Shown: positions 22,208 to 34,767, counted from the first letter of the stretch. The stretch is 64,000 nt of DNA from Albugo candida (GCA_905220665.1 CAJNAR010000175.1:186001-250000); one strand, 5' to 3'. Notes: a model not told the origin generated them from the letters alone. Program-made: numbers and translations.

Positions 22208-22380
22208 TCTGCTACAGAACTAAATACAGCCGAGTGCTATGTCGTTATAATTAGAAAGCAAGACGAACCGTTGAGTGACGAAGAGCGATACCCCGATACA
22301 AATTCTTACTTTATTGTTTTGGACGACTGGCTACCCGGCTCTACCAACTCGTCCTCGCTTTGATACTTTGCCAGCGCGAT

Positions 22381-23243
22381 ATGGAGGAACACGACTTCGA
22401 GCTCGCCGCTCCAGCAGGTAGTCTCTCATCAGGCGATTCTACCTCCGAGAGCAAGCAGCATATGGGTTCAGCCCCCAGCGGCGGTAGAGTAGATTCTTTA
22501 CGAAGGCCTAGGGAAGGCTTTTGCAGTAGAAAACGTATCGGACTGAAAATAAATGCCGATTTGAATGTGGCGTCTGATAGCAGTCTCACAGACAAGCCGT
22601 CTGAAGCAAGTGTTGGAGATCACGCACATCAAAGTAGAGACACTACTGATACTCCTTGGTGGATCATGGAATACCAGTGTCCTCCACCAGGTCATCTCGG
22701 TGCGCATAGTGTCGATGTGCCTTTGGTTCAGCAGATTTCGGATGCACCCGCTATCACGGCTTTACAAAAGGGATTTCACGTCAGAGGACTCATAAAGACT
22801 GAGACACAAAATCGCTTGACCACGGAACAATCGCTGGATATTCATCCCTATAGCAGCTATAGTAACTATCGATGCGCTTGGAGCTGAGTAATGATTCGTA
22901 CTGAGATTTTTTTGTAGAACACAGCCCAGGTCAAAAGCGAAAGTTTGGAGCGACTGAAAAGGGAGAGGAGCTCAATAGTCCATCCATAATAGCTTCAAAA
23001 GAGCTCAAGCACTGTCATCTCACAAGCAGGTCGGTCACTGCGATTGTCTTCCACACACTTTCTATAAGCTTTCATTTCAGTTGCCAGATGTTAGAGACGC
23101 CACCGCTCAATGATGTGAAAGGCGATTTATTCCCTGATTTAACAATCATAACTCCGACTAAAGGAGCCATCGCAATTAAGGAAGCCGACACCCGGACTGC
23201 AGATGGACCCAAATCCACACATAATTTGGCGCGAACGATTTGA
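22381..23243 (+). CDS. Uncharacterised 251-aa protein
   Basis: Three exons: 22381-22861, 22918-23029 and 23081-23243. Introns: 56 nt (GTAACT...TTGTAG) and 51 nt (GTCGGT...TTTCAG). Phases 1 and 2 agree, and the joined frame stays open to a TGA at 23241. The unspliced frame would stop at 22887. The protein is hydrophilic: Ser/Gly-rich N-terminus, a WWIMEYQCPPPGHLGAHS block at about residue 99, then Lys/Ser-rich text and the end SIIASKELKHCHLTSS / LFPDLTIITPTKGAIAIKEA. No family recognised. Convergent with the ARM protein gene (110 bp between stops). Confidence 0.62.
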
Positions 23244-23353
23244 ATCCGACTTCAATATCTGACATTTCATATAATGACTGCAAAGCTTGCAAAGACCAAG
23301 AGCTCTGATAAGGGAATAGCATCTGATCCGACCTCTGATGCTGACGGAATGGA

Positions 23354-25363
23354 TCATCTCCATATCTGTCTGAGCAGAGTATTCAGTAGCTTTGCGACTT
23401 GATCGGAGCTCGAGCAAGCCAATTGTACCAAATCTTTCCTCAACGGCCAAAGGAATGGGTTCATTTCCGAGCAGTTTGATAAATTCAATAGAGTACCACC
23501 GGCCATACGCTGTAGCTTTTCTTGTTGCGTCTGGTTTGAAGATATCGATAAGAGCATCATAATTCGAGAGAGGCAAGAAGGATGCTTTCCAATTGCTACT
23601 TTGACTTTTCGATCCAGTTTTGAAAGATGATACAGCACACATAGCGCTGCCTGGCTGATCTCCCAGTCGATAGCTTCAGCTTCTGCATTCCATGTTGGTT
23701 CCGTCCAAGCGTGCCGACTACCATGAAGCCGCTCTTTTGCATTTCGAGTGTAGGAAAATACCCTTCCAGGCTCAAATGTATCGACGGGAAGACCGTCTTT
23801 TTCCCACGGCGTACGCCATGTTTTGTGTCTTTTTGAGCCAAAACTTTCAATCTGCTCATTACTCATCACGCCATATTCCATTTCTTCGCTTTCAGAGGAA
23901 GTGCAGTCCATATCCAATGTTTCATTCTCTAGCGGATCAAAGCGTCGACGTTTTCGACTCGGAAACATTGTATGAGAACAAGCAACGAGCACGACGATAC
24001 AGTCGATGAAAGTTGTTTGTTCTACTGTTTTGCTTGTCTGCAACGCATCATGGAGCATGGAGTTCTGAGCGATCGCCCAGAGAATATTCAATACGCGGAG
24101 AACAGTATCTTTGCTTGCACGTGAGCTCTGATACACCCCAGCAGTCTGGCTTAATTGATCCGCCAAGAGTGCATGCAGTTGTTGTAGTAGGTACTCAAGA
24201 GGCAGAATTCCTTCGCCTTCATACAGCTGCAAAGCTACAGGCTTGGTCACGTTTCTCCATGAAGATTGATGCGCACTGTGAATAGGATTCAGCTGATAAA
24301 AATCAATTCGTCGGGTCACGCGTCCAAGAATGTCCAGTGCGTACTGACTTGGGATTTCCAGTTCGGCTTGTGATGTTTTTATCAAACCTATGCAGTACAT
24401 CATGATGTCGGAGTGTTCTGCCACCGGCTTTTCGTTCTCTTTGGAGGTCAGCACGAGATTCCGAATGATATTGAGAATGACGAGCGCCTTGTGGTCCAGA
24501 ATCGCTCGGTCTTGGATAGTTGTACTCAAATTTAGACACTTGACTTGACCATTCCACTGCGAAAATTCATCCTCAGCCTTCTTCCATGGGAAGATGGGTG
24601 CCTCACATTGTTCCAATTGCCGACACAATGCGTCGAGAAGGCCCGGAACAAGGTATACAAACAGGATGGGACTGTCATCACCACGTCCATGTTGACTTCT
24701 GCAGGATAAAATAACAAGTGCATGTAGAGCCCTGGCTACCTCGCAGGGAACATTTGAGTCCAGAGCTAAAACTAGGCTGTGGAACGCTCCAAGATCAGCG
24801 TGCATTCGCCACTGAGACTTAAGCCGTTTTGAGGAATCCGGTAGAGGTGTGCCGCAAGCGTTGGGGGCTTCCTGAAGCTCGATTGAAGTCGCGATTCGCT
24901 CCAATTTGTCATCTTTACTGGGATCCTCACATGTATGATCACCTGTAATTAATGATGTACCCGTATAAATCGGTTTTCCTGTAGAACCGAATATCTGATG
25001 TCGAGCAAATTGCTCGAAATGCGAATGGAATATTGACGCAATTCGAGACAAACTGATTCCGTCTTTGTACAGCGCTGAAAAGTTCTTTTGTAATAAATCC
25101 CTCCAAAATGACGTTCTGCTTGTTTTGTTTATGCCATCATTCGCCTGAAAGGCTTCATATATGGCAATCCAATCGACAGGAAGCAATCGCGTTGTGCCTT
25201 TTAAATGAGTTGGGAGCGATTGGAGAGTTTTATAAGAATTGATGGATTTGAGGTATTCCAAATAGTCAGAAAGTATAAGTTCTTTTCCCGCATTTTTATG
25301 GCAGTTTGATCGAAGGTGAGCAATAACTTTTGCTGAAGACGAAGCCGTCGCAACATCATTCAT
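23354..25363 (-). CDS. ARM-repeat protein with ARID-like N-terminus, possible BAF250/ARID1-type chromatin factor
   Basis: 669 aa, single exon, ATG 25363. Residues about 30-125 resemble an ARID fold: a helix LSDYLEYLKSIN, then PVDWIAIYEAFQANDGINKT, SFWRDLL and a last helix SRIASIFHSHFEQFARHQ. That order (Leu/Ile-Tyr, GG-like turn, W..., Y/H...FE) is the ARID pattern. The remainder is helical: HSLVLALDSNVPCEVARALH, ALVILNIIRNLVLTSKE, DTVLRVLNILWAIAQNSML. It has a nuclear-type basic patch PSRKRRRFD at about residue 475 and an acidic patch. The C-terminus (RMAGGTLLNLSNC...KLLNTLLRQIW) recalls the ARID1 C-terminal ARM domain. If right, it is a SWI/SNF subunit; the assignment is by eye and tentative. 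Confidence 0.78.
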   Translation of the reverse strand: MNDVATASSSAKVIAHLRSNCHKNAGKELILSDYLEYLKSINSYKTLQSLPTHLKGTTRLLPVDWIAIYEAFQANDGINKTSRTSFWRDLLQKNFSALYKDGISLSRIASIFHSHFEQFARHQIFGSTGKPIYTGTSLITGDHTCEDPSKDDKLERIATSIELQEAPNACGTPLPDSSKRLKSQWRMHADLGAFHSLVLALDSNVPCEVARALHALVILSCRSQHGRGDDSPILFVYLVPGLLDALCRQLEQCEAPIFPWKKAEDEFSQWNGQVKCLNLSTTIQDRAILDHKALVILNIIRNLVLTSKENEKPVAEHSDIMMYCIGLIKTSQAELEIPSQYALDILGRVTRRIDFYQLNPIHSAHQSSWRNVTKPVALQLYEGEGILPLEYLLQQLHALLADQLSQTAGVYQSSRASKDTVLRVLNILWAIAQNSMLHDALQTSKTVEQTTFIDCIVVLVACSHTMFPSRKRRRFDPLENETLDMDCTSSESEEMEYGVMSNEQIESFGSKRHKTWRTPWEKDGLPVDTFEPGRVFSYTRNAKERLHGSRHAWTEPTWNAEAEAIDWEISQAALCVLYHLSKLDRKVKVAIGKHPSCLSRIMMLLSISSNQTQQEKLQRMAGGTLLNLSNCSEMNPFLWPLRKDLVQLACSSSDQVAKLLNTLLRQIWR

Positions 25364-26341
25364 TATGTGCTACCTTATTTACATTAGTGTGGATCACTCC
25401 AAATTGTGTGGTATCCGATGCAAAATGTGACCAAATATCTATCCTTCTTGCTGTCTACTCGATTTTACTGAATTGAATGAGATCTCATTTACCCGCCAGT
25501 ACAACCTTACTCTTAAGTGCTGAGTTTTGAACGTTATGGGATCGATACTCAAACTCTGCATCTTTATACAACACATTTTTTGTGGTATCCTTGATATGAC
25601 TGCCTACAATTATCGATCTGACATCCTGAATACCTAAATCGCTGATACAAAGCATTGATTGACTCTTGAAGGTAGTGCTGGAGAGCAGACCTTCATTAAT
25701 ATAACATTCTAAAGGACTGCAAAGATATAAAGGAGTCATATGAGATCACTGTCAAAGATTAGCAATTGGCCAATTCGAATTTTCACGATTGCTGTGTGTC
25801 ATTCTTTCCAGACAGAAGATTTCATATCCACAAATTCTTAATATTAGAAAATCATTACAAAGGGGATCACGATCACACCTCAAAGTTCTAATCACAATAC
25901 AGATTGTGAAAGACTCATTCAGTTTTAGTGCTGTGACCCGCCAAACTATCAGCTGTCAGGTGGATGTTTGATTCTCGTACACACGCATGTCATTTATACA
26001 GCCCATGTTAACAGCGGCATCCACTACTGGTATATGCATATAATAAGCAATTATTTGCAGCAACTTCGCTTTCTTCTGTAATAATACTACAGTATTAACT
26101 TGTCTGTACCGGATTTTAGTACTGAGCTGTAAAGAGTTCGACTTGAATGATGCAAGGCTATGAGATGTTACAAGTCACATGATGCGAGGCGCAAACGATA
26201 AAGAATGTCATATCATAGCCTGCCAGTTTATTGACTCAAATTTGAACAGATACTATACGAATTAAAATTGCCAATTGCATCCTAATAACACATACCAGAT
26301 TTGTTTCCCGCATGTGATACTATCCGCTAGTCATGATGACA
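25364..26341. other. Intergenic stretch with one doubtful 84-codon minus-strand frame
   Basis: 978 bp between two minus-strand genes. At 25485-25739 (minus) an ATG-started frame of 84 codons contains YLCSPLECYINEGLLSSTTF and ends at a GGTAAATGA that could be a splice donor. It may be a first exon of an unrecognised gene, but no partner exon was found before the ARM gene. The rest, 25740-26341, is AT-rich with stops in all frames. Confidence 0.35.
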
Positions 26342-27104
26342 TCACTCATAATCATGCTCTTTCGACCATGTGACCGCTTTGCTCGCGCAATATTTTGCGC
26401 TTTTCGGTTCAGAGTGCTCATTAAGCTTCATAGTTTTAGTCCCTCCGTAATCATCAGCATCGTCGTAAGATCGCTTTGACTGGGCCACATCTTCAGCGAT
26501 GTACTTGTACTCGGCTTTATTATGCATAATCATTTTACTTCCTACAAAATAAAACGAATCCGATGATGTTGCATATGGGTGTAAAACAATATTTCGTATC
26601 AATTCCTCATCTAGTGGAGGAACGGAATAGATCGTTTCCCATGTGTTGACACTTCCCGGTATACAGAAACCAAATGTGAAATCAAAGCTCTTAATGATTT
26701 TATCTCGGAAATAATGTCGTTCAATCATACGAAGTCCTCGAATTTCTTCATTTCCGACCGAAAATTTGAGCTTTGTCACAATCGACGGAAGCCGCAGCAC
26801 ATCTTCAGAGAAATCATATCGGATCGTTCGATATTTTGATTCTCTATCGAGCGTGAAACTGCTGCCAGGTATGGCACTCCGAGCATCGTCTTTGCCGATT
26901 TTAAAGAATTTTCGCTTGGATTCGTAATCAGCAATGGAAAATCGGAGAAACTTGATGCCGTAAGTATTCGCATCCAACGAGCATAGGAATTCTACTCGAT
27001 TTCACTCATAGCCGTAGTAAAGAATTTAAAGAAGAGATCCTCGTACCTTTAGTTGGAGCCGTTAAGCGCAACACATCTTCAGGTGTGTAAGATTGTCCAG
27101 ACAT
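26342..27104 (-). CDS. UNC119-family lipid-binding chaperone (PDE6 delta-like fold)
   Basis: UNC119 proteins bind myristoylated cargo and deliver it to cilia/flagella and membranes. Two exons, 27104-27047 and 26991-26342, with a 55-nt phase-1 intron, give 235 aa. Exon 1 encodes MSGQSYTPEDVLRLTAPTK, the family's N-terminal EDVL motif. Exon 2 begins FLCSLDANTYGIKFLRF, matching the conserved YLCSPxxNxYxIDFxRF. Strong blocks follow: EEIRGLRMIERHYFRD, KSFDFTFGFCIPGSVNTWET, IYSVPPLDEELI, HPYATSSDSFYFVGSKMIMH, NKAEYKY. The C-terminus has a ~40-residue Lys/Asp/Ser-rich extension beyond the usual end. Its presence suits an organism with flagellated zoospores. It is divergent to RNF113. Confidence 0.95.
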
Positions 27105-27477
27105 TATCCGGCACTCGACGTATGATATGATCCTAAACAGCCGCACACAAGGGGTACATCAGAAATGCAAGCACTGACTGTTCAGAATCATCAAATAGGA
27201 AGCGACTCTGTGGCATCTCGAATCGATACTTTTGTGCGTAAATACTATACTATTAATGATATTGCTCTAAGTGTGCGTTTCGACACATTTGCTATAGCTC
27301 ATAGTCAATTATAGCTCATCATATACTTGTATTGCATCTTGCTTTATGTTCTTCATCCTCTCATCCAGATGCATCGATGAAGATGCTGAGTCAAGATGCG
27401 GTGTCTGAATAACTCAATGTGGACATCCTTATTTTAGGTTCGATAGGTAGCAAATGTAATTTTTACCAATTATTAAT
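27105..27477. other. Divergent promoter region between UNC119 and RNF113
   Basis: 373 bp between two divergent start codons. No coding signal. It must contain both promoters; I could not place a clear Inr for either gene. Confidence 0.5.
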
Positions 27478-28785
<1,308 letters not shown>

Positions 28786-29997
28786 TCGTTTGCAATTGCT
28801 AAAAGAGAAATGATACATACATCAGGGCATCGCTATGAGAATTGAACACGATGGGACGACTTCGTTAGAATACTTGCGTCAGGCTGACGCGGTCAGAGTA
28901 CAAAGGTGCCAACTGAAGTAAGTATTGCAGCGACTTTTTCGACTTGATTCTCTTGGAATCTACCAATCTTCTCTCCTCTCTTGCTATGCTGCCATATGTT
29001 GCTGCACTGACACAAGTCATGATAGGAGCAGACTAACCAAGTTGACGTCTCTGTCCATTCAAACGATCACCTAGTTACCAGCTTGTAACACACCCCTCAG
29101 GCCCATTACTCAGTGTTCTCGACTGCACAAAGGATAGGAAAAACGTTTCTTTTACTTTCAAAGCCCGCCGATCTGTAAAATCATTAGCAATATTTTTGCT
29201 TAATTTACATCACCATAGAACTGAAACGATCGAAGAAATGTAAAATCCACGAGATATAAATTTGCACGTGTGAAACATCGTAGCGATTCGAAACATCCCA
29301 ATAGTGCCTTGTATCGGTCAAGCGAAAAGCCATACGTTACTTCGCTCTACGGCCAGTTTCGACTGGAGTAATCATTCTAGTATACACTCGTTTCCATACT
29401 TCTTTTCTAAAATGTTACTACGTCATCCATCTGATGCAGATGTTCTCATACATTTGGTGTCATCGTCTTAAAGGGCTTTAAATTGGTGACTGCTGTGGTG
29501 AGATCTTCACTCGAAACGGATTTACTGCTTATCTCGGCTGATTGGTTGCCATTTCACGAGTCTAAGATACTCCGTGACTTGGCCCACTTGACATGCACGC
29601 AATGTTGTTCACTCTTCAAGTCCATCCGAAATGCTGACAATTTTAGATCAGTAGCAGTTACTCCTAAACTTTCGGAAGAAAGTTGCAGCCGCAGCCGCAG
29701 CCGCACAGTTACAAGCCTTGCAATGTAACTCGTGCAGTGAGAGCTGCTAATTATCGCAGCTAAAGTATTGACAAATACGCTACAAAAGCTCGATAGATAA
29801 AAAATTGTCCGGTCTTCGGTATATCGTTGGAGACATGGGTGATCTATTCGCTAAAGTACACGCAGCACGTATTGATTAATCTTGGAATTGGTTGCATTGA
29901 GTCTTATGTTCCGCAAAATACATTGCTCGTGGGAAGGGAAGCATATTTGCAAGATAAATCGTGAGATAAAAGGGATCTTATAAGGAAAGAGCATGCC

Positions 29998-30771
29998 CTA
30001 AGATTTATTTTGTGTTATTTCGATACGAGTAGGAGCTTTAAATAAAAATTTCATGCTGCTACGTAGTTTTCCAATCCATGAAAGAGCTTCAATCCCAAGA
30101 TGGAACTGACGCTTCTGATCTGCTTTGCTGAAACTGATGCGCACATTTTCGGGCAGATCCTGCCCAATCACGAAAACGAAGTTCCGATTTGTATCCGTAA
30201 GCTTTGGAACTGTAATGGTCATCTTTTCACCCGAAGGTGTATGTATTACACATTTGTAAATGCCTTTGTCTTTTGGCCTGGTGATATGCTCAGGTACCAG
30301 GAGTTCTGTTTTGGTACCTATTCGGAACTCGAGCTTCTTCCAATCATAAGTTGTGTGATTAATAATTACTTTCTTGATCCTCACTTTCCAGGTTTTATCA
30401 TTTAAGGCCTCCATTGTCAATGTGGATTCTCGGGAGGAGTAAGGTTCTTGGTCGAGTGCCAGCCTGAGAGTATTTCTAGAAAAAGTGTACTGGAAAGTAT
30501 CACAATTTTCACCAAGTCCTATTGGACTGAGGTCGAAGGGTTGGATTCCGCGACCATTGGTCATAGCTGCACCCGAGAAATGGGGCTTGTCACATTGATA
30601 CACAGCATTCGCATCGTCCTGACCTAGGAAGAAAAAAAACGGGCGCTTTGCTGCTGAATTGCGCGTACACTCCGTAACCTCCTCGATAAAACATGAATTG
30701 CAAGAAACGGAGCTGGCATGAATGAACACTTGGAGCAGCACCAATAACAAATGACGTTGTACCGTACACAT
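29998..30771 (-). CDS. Secreted cysteine-containing protein, type A copy 1 (effector candidate)
   Basis: 257 aa, single exon. ATG 30771 gives a classic signal peptide: MCTVQRH, a hydrophobic core LLLVLLQVFI, and a likely cleavage after HASSVS. The open frame continues upstream to MGHLIG, but a core promoter lies between that ATG and 30771, so the shorter start is preferred. The mature protein has six Cys (24, 27, 35, 60, 90, 174) and no transmembrane segment. Recognisable blocks: YQCDKPHFSG, CDTFQYTF, LEFRIGTKTE and the strongly conserved end FVIGQDLPENVRISFSKADQ. No RxLR or CHxC motif is seen. The CxxC after the signal peptide resembles the start of the Albugo CCG motif, but the Gly of CX2CX5G is missing. 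Homologues in this window: the B and C proteins. Function unknown. Confidence 0.85.
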   Translation of the reverse strand: MCTVQRHLLLVLLQVFIHASSVSCNSCFIEEVTECTRNSAAKRPFFFFLGQDDANAVYQCDKPHFSGAAMTNGRGIQPFDLSPIGLGENCDTFQYTFSRNTLRLALDQEPYSSRESTLTMEALNDKTWKVRIKKVIINHTTYDWKKLEFRIGTKTELLVPEHITRPKDKGIYKCVIHTPSGEKMTITVPKLTDTNRNFVFVIGQDLPENVRISFSKADQKRQFHLGIEALSWIGKLRSSMKFLFKAPTRIEITQNKS

Positions 30772-30807
30772 TCCAGTCTGAAAGGCAAGTTGCTTCGAAG
30801 AGAATCT

Positions 30808-30825
30808 GAAAGTGAGTAAAGTGAA
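30808..30825 (-). promoter_or_regulatory. Oomycete-type Inr + FPR core promoter, type A copy 1
   Basis: On the minus strand TTCACTTT (fits the oomycete initiator YTCANTYY) is followed, after TACT/CT spacing, by CACTTTC (flanking promoter region-like). It lies about 40-55 bp before ATG 30771. The same 18-bp layout recurs before all five secreted-protein genes. Confidence 0.6.
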
Positions 30826-30955
30826 CAGCACAAAACTATCGATGATAGAAAGCCAGATTCCGTTTAGCGATAACGATGCACTGTCGTGTTGAGGTCCAAT
30901 CAAGTGTCCCATAGGTTCACTCAGCTGACTGCGATAAAGCTTAGGTCTGTAACGC

Positions 30956-30992
30956 GCCTCGTTGCCCTTTTAACACATAAGCGCAACGAGGC
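30956..30992. repeat. Perfect 10-bp inverted repeat, 17-nt loop, upstream of type A copy 1
   Basis: GCCTCGTTGC ... GCAACGAGGC, about 190 bp upstream of the ATG. The arms are identical in all four units although the loop differs between types A and B. Confidence 0.7.
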
Positions 30993-33900
30993 CAACACTT
31001 ATGTTGCAGTATTTCTTCCTTTCTAGTTCCAGTTGCAACTGGATTTCTGCGAAAGCATAATTGAACGTGACATAAACGATACCGCTCAGGTGGGCTCTAA
31101 AAAACCTTGGATACATAAGTGCACGTTTTTACTTCTGTACACGATCGCAACGAAAGTCAACCCAAAATGTCGTGGCCTTGTATCACAAATGAACAACACC
31201 GTTTCCCGATTTGTTCTTTCCATCTGGTCAATATATCACCAATCCTCTTTGTCAATGTAGAATATGTCTCTCCTCCCTGCATGTCGATAATAACGTAGTC
31301 AACGGTAACTTCAATGTTCTTTCTAGCTTCGTCGAGTTGCGGACGGTGGGATGGTTAACCTAAATTTGAATTATTCATTTTGCCCGAAGGAGACGAAAAG
31401 CAATGGTAAAGTATCGGTAAAGTACCGCTGGATTATCAATGCGCGAATTACACAAGATTGAGACAATTAATCAATGAAATATATATAAAACCGGGTTCGG
31501 TGGGGTCTTTCTTATTACAAACCGTCGGTAAATGTCGGACAATGCTGCTTGTTGAAGTTTCGAGTTGCGCGTTGAGTATACGCGATGTACTGTCGACATC
31601 TTGAAATGCCCAGGCTATGTAAACTTCCGACTGAAAAGATTTTCCTTGCTACATGCGGAAGAAGTGTGCATTTGTTTCACTAGCATAAGTAAAGTTGATA
31701 GGCTGCCCATTGTCATTACGTATTTACCATGCATCAACTCATTATAAATCATTTATTTGCGGGATAGAGCAATTGCGATGGTACCATAACAAATAGAAAA
31801 GAGAGTATGTGTGTTGTATGCAAGAGGTAGAGTTTACTGTCGGTAGAGAAATAAAAGTCAAGTATCTAAGATTGTCCTTTGAAATCGCGGAAAGCCATAT
31901 CAAACCTACCTTTGCTTGAATGATGAATAGTTGTATATGTCATATAATCTCATATGATCGAGGCATGACCCGTATCCATCTATGAGCTCTCCCGGGAAAT
32001 GTGGAAGAAACAGCTATCAATGTCGGGTAACGTGCAGTACTACTACGTGCTGAACTGCAGTGACATTTGTGAATGCTGTTGGTTCATACATGGTCCCATT
32101 TTGTCCAAGTTTAATCGAAACTTTTTTCAAAGATCAAAATGAACACTCAAGATAAACAACCGACTAGTGAACAGGCATGCATTATCGATTGAGCTTTGCT
32201 GAGTTTGATACGACCAGATTCATAAGTATATACCTTGTGGCGCTCCGATGCAAAGTCGACATTGCGTGCCCGATATTTCATCAGCAAAAACCGCAATTAT
32301 TTGATTGGTCAAACAAAGTGTAAGGATGTAAGGACTGCACACACGATATTCCGTCCGAGTGTTTTTACTCATATGATTTGAATTCTCGGAACCCCCACAA
32401 CGCTTCAAAACCATACTATTGATGAGCTATAACGGCAAAGACGTTTCGATGATTCAGACTTGTCACATTGACATTCGGATGAGTGAACGAGTAATGCATT
32501 TATGCTTTAATAGCTCTGATCTTTTCCATTGCTCAATTCCGCTTTCTTCATTGCTCGTGAACGTTCGATGGAATTACCAGCGGATGTCGATCCTGGCAAT
32601 GTGTACATACTTAAGAAACAAGCTGCACTCTAGGCGGTATCTTCGCGCACATTATGGATGAGAACATTCCCCGATTAGAATATTTCTATTCGATTTTACT
32701 ATATCAGAAAAATGGTGTCCTCTTCAGTGCATTGCCCAATATTGCTTTTCCTCTTTTGAGCATGAAACTTACCTTGAGAGGTTGCCATCCAGTTCGAAGC
32801 ACTGTATGCTCCAAGCAGTTGACACCAAGAAATGTGCATCGTGCGTTATCATGGAAGTGGATGGTATGTCTATTGGCTTCGGCCTCATCGTATTTGTGAT
32901 GCGTGAAGTATAAATGCTTAAATTGTATTGCTGCATTTGCACTCCCTTACGTGCACATGGCTGCGAATGCACTTCCATGTCGCCTGTTCATCGCCTGGAA
33001 ATCTTCAGTCTTGGAAATCGTCAGCACGAGAATGTCGTCTTGCAGTGGAATGTAGCCGCAACATTCCGGTACGATCCATATTATCATACCCAGTTTTCTG
33101 TTGGCTGTTTGCTGACGCTCTATTTTGGCTGGGGCAATTGGTTCTTATCAATATCGTTCCAACTAAAGGCGTCCTTTACGTCAAACTCCGCCAGTACCTA
33201 GATCTTTCTCTTTTAGTTAAGCCTCACTATGCTGCTGATATACTGATCACGTCCAATGCCATACTATCGCCCTAATGACGATGCGTTCGATGGAATCTTA
33301 GTTAGCATGTAGCCATATACAGCATACAAAGTACCTCAGAATAAGAGAAGATTAAGAAACCAGCAAAACTGCTGACGTTGACGTAGACATTGAAATCATC
33401 GGATGGTTTAACTATCAAGAGAGGTGAATATTGTCGTATACTTAAATTTCATGGACAATTCCGACCTCCGCATGTTCATAACAGCTTCTACAGACGTACG
33501 CTGAATTTTCTTGTTCCATCTCCGGCTCTACCGGTAAGTAAGTGCCAATTAAGAAGACGAAGTGAATCTGTCCTCAACATTGTCAAGACTACATTTTCTC
33601 AGAGAAGATGAGCGACAGGATAAGCTATTCCTGTAAAACACCGCACACCATGTCTGGCAAGACCATTATTAAATGATTGGAACGTTGTTGACGTCATGCT
33701 CTTATGAGAAAGCAATCTGATTGTCTTGTTGAAGTGTTTATAATCTCTTTGATCTCAAGGTTGGCCAGAGCTCCCGATAGCGCAAATAAAGGATCTAATA
33801 ACACATATCGAAACTGCGGAAGGAAAGCTCAGGCTGAATTTCATGTGAGAAAGTGTGGAAGAAGCGTTGTTTACTGCGCATTCCATAACAGCGGCGTGGT

Positions 33901-34767
33901 ACCATCCTGATCAAATTTCCATGATAGTAAAATGAAAATACTGTTTAATGCAAAGCCCTAAAGATCTGCGGACTGAAAGATGGTAGATAACTCGAAGTTA
34001 CATTTCTTGAAGTAAAATCAAGTCTTCTCATATGGTTCATGCTACATGAATAAATAAGACTGGCTCTGTTCATACAATGAGAGAGGTCTGCACGTCCGAA
34101 CTAGAGGATTGCTTGATGAACCAAATTTCGAATTTGTAAACGATAACACAGGCTATTACCTCACTTGCATCGATCTTACAAGGAGCAGACCTACATGAGT
34201 CACATTTCGCGACCGTCTCTGAATCTCACACGTTGACAAAAAGCTATCCATCATCCCATCTGCGACCCAATCAAGCGATCAGGATCAATGGACAAGATCA
34301 AGGCATGCTGAATCGACCATCATACGTCCCTATACATGTTGTTTGTCTAGCATCGACAAATCAGCATGCTATCTCGCATGGGCCACACGGTAGGATTGTT
34401 GTGTTATAATTATTCGTATATTTTTTTTAGTATCGCCACTTTGTGAACAATACCATTTGGCGTACCAACACTGATCTCAAAAGCGCAGAAGAAACTGTGT
34501 CGGTATATTCGGTACACGCCGCGGATTTCATTTTCTTTGTTCCTCCTGTCAGCGTTTCCATCATTTAAGAAAATGTGTACAGACAGCGAGCGTCGATTAT
34601 TGCAGAAATATTTTCCTATGGGGGTGTATTCTCTTCGCATCGAGATAAATCTGCTTAATCAAGCGCTATTCTTCACAAGACTCAAATGGTCATAGCTGTG
34701 CGGCAAAGTCGAAACGAGACCGTAAATGAAAACATTGAAAATTATAGCTCAATTCGCGCCACAGCCC

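Larger units (their letters stand above)
30772..34767. other. Decayed spacer of the unit (shown for U1)
   Basis: About 4 kb with many short interrupted frames that recur in all units. Stretches with protein-like composition on the plus strand include FAEFDTT (near 32195), LPADVDPGNVYILKKQAAL (intact in U3 near 47720, stop in U1) and HENVVLQWNV (near 33040, faintly WD-repeat-like). A minus frame at 34410-34640 contains GTPNGIVHKVAILKK. These look like old genes in decay. The same pieces recur, more diverged, to the right of the type-C gene. I cannot name the parent genes. Confidence 0.45.

Noticed and set aside
25485..25739. 84-codon minus frame as a gene
   Set aside because: Single short frame, no partner exon or homologue recognised; kept only as a note.
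29483..29728. 81-codon plus frame near the hexamer repeat
   Set aside because: Broken by single-base changes in U2 and U4, no ATG at its start, and no recognisable product.
30772..30912. Longer start (MGHLIG...) for the type A secreted protein, and the MLASLR start for type B
   Set aside because: The core promoter lies inside this extension, and the signal peptide would become internal.
33000..33300. WD-repeat gene in the spacer
   Set aside because: Only one faint HENVVLQWNV-like stretch, interrupted by stops in all units.
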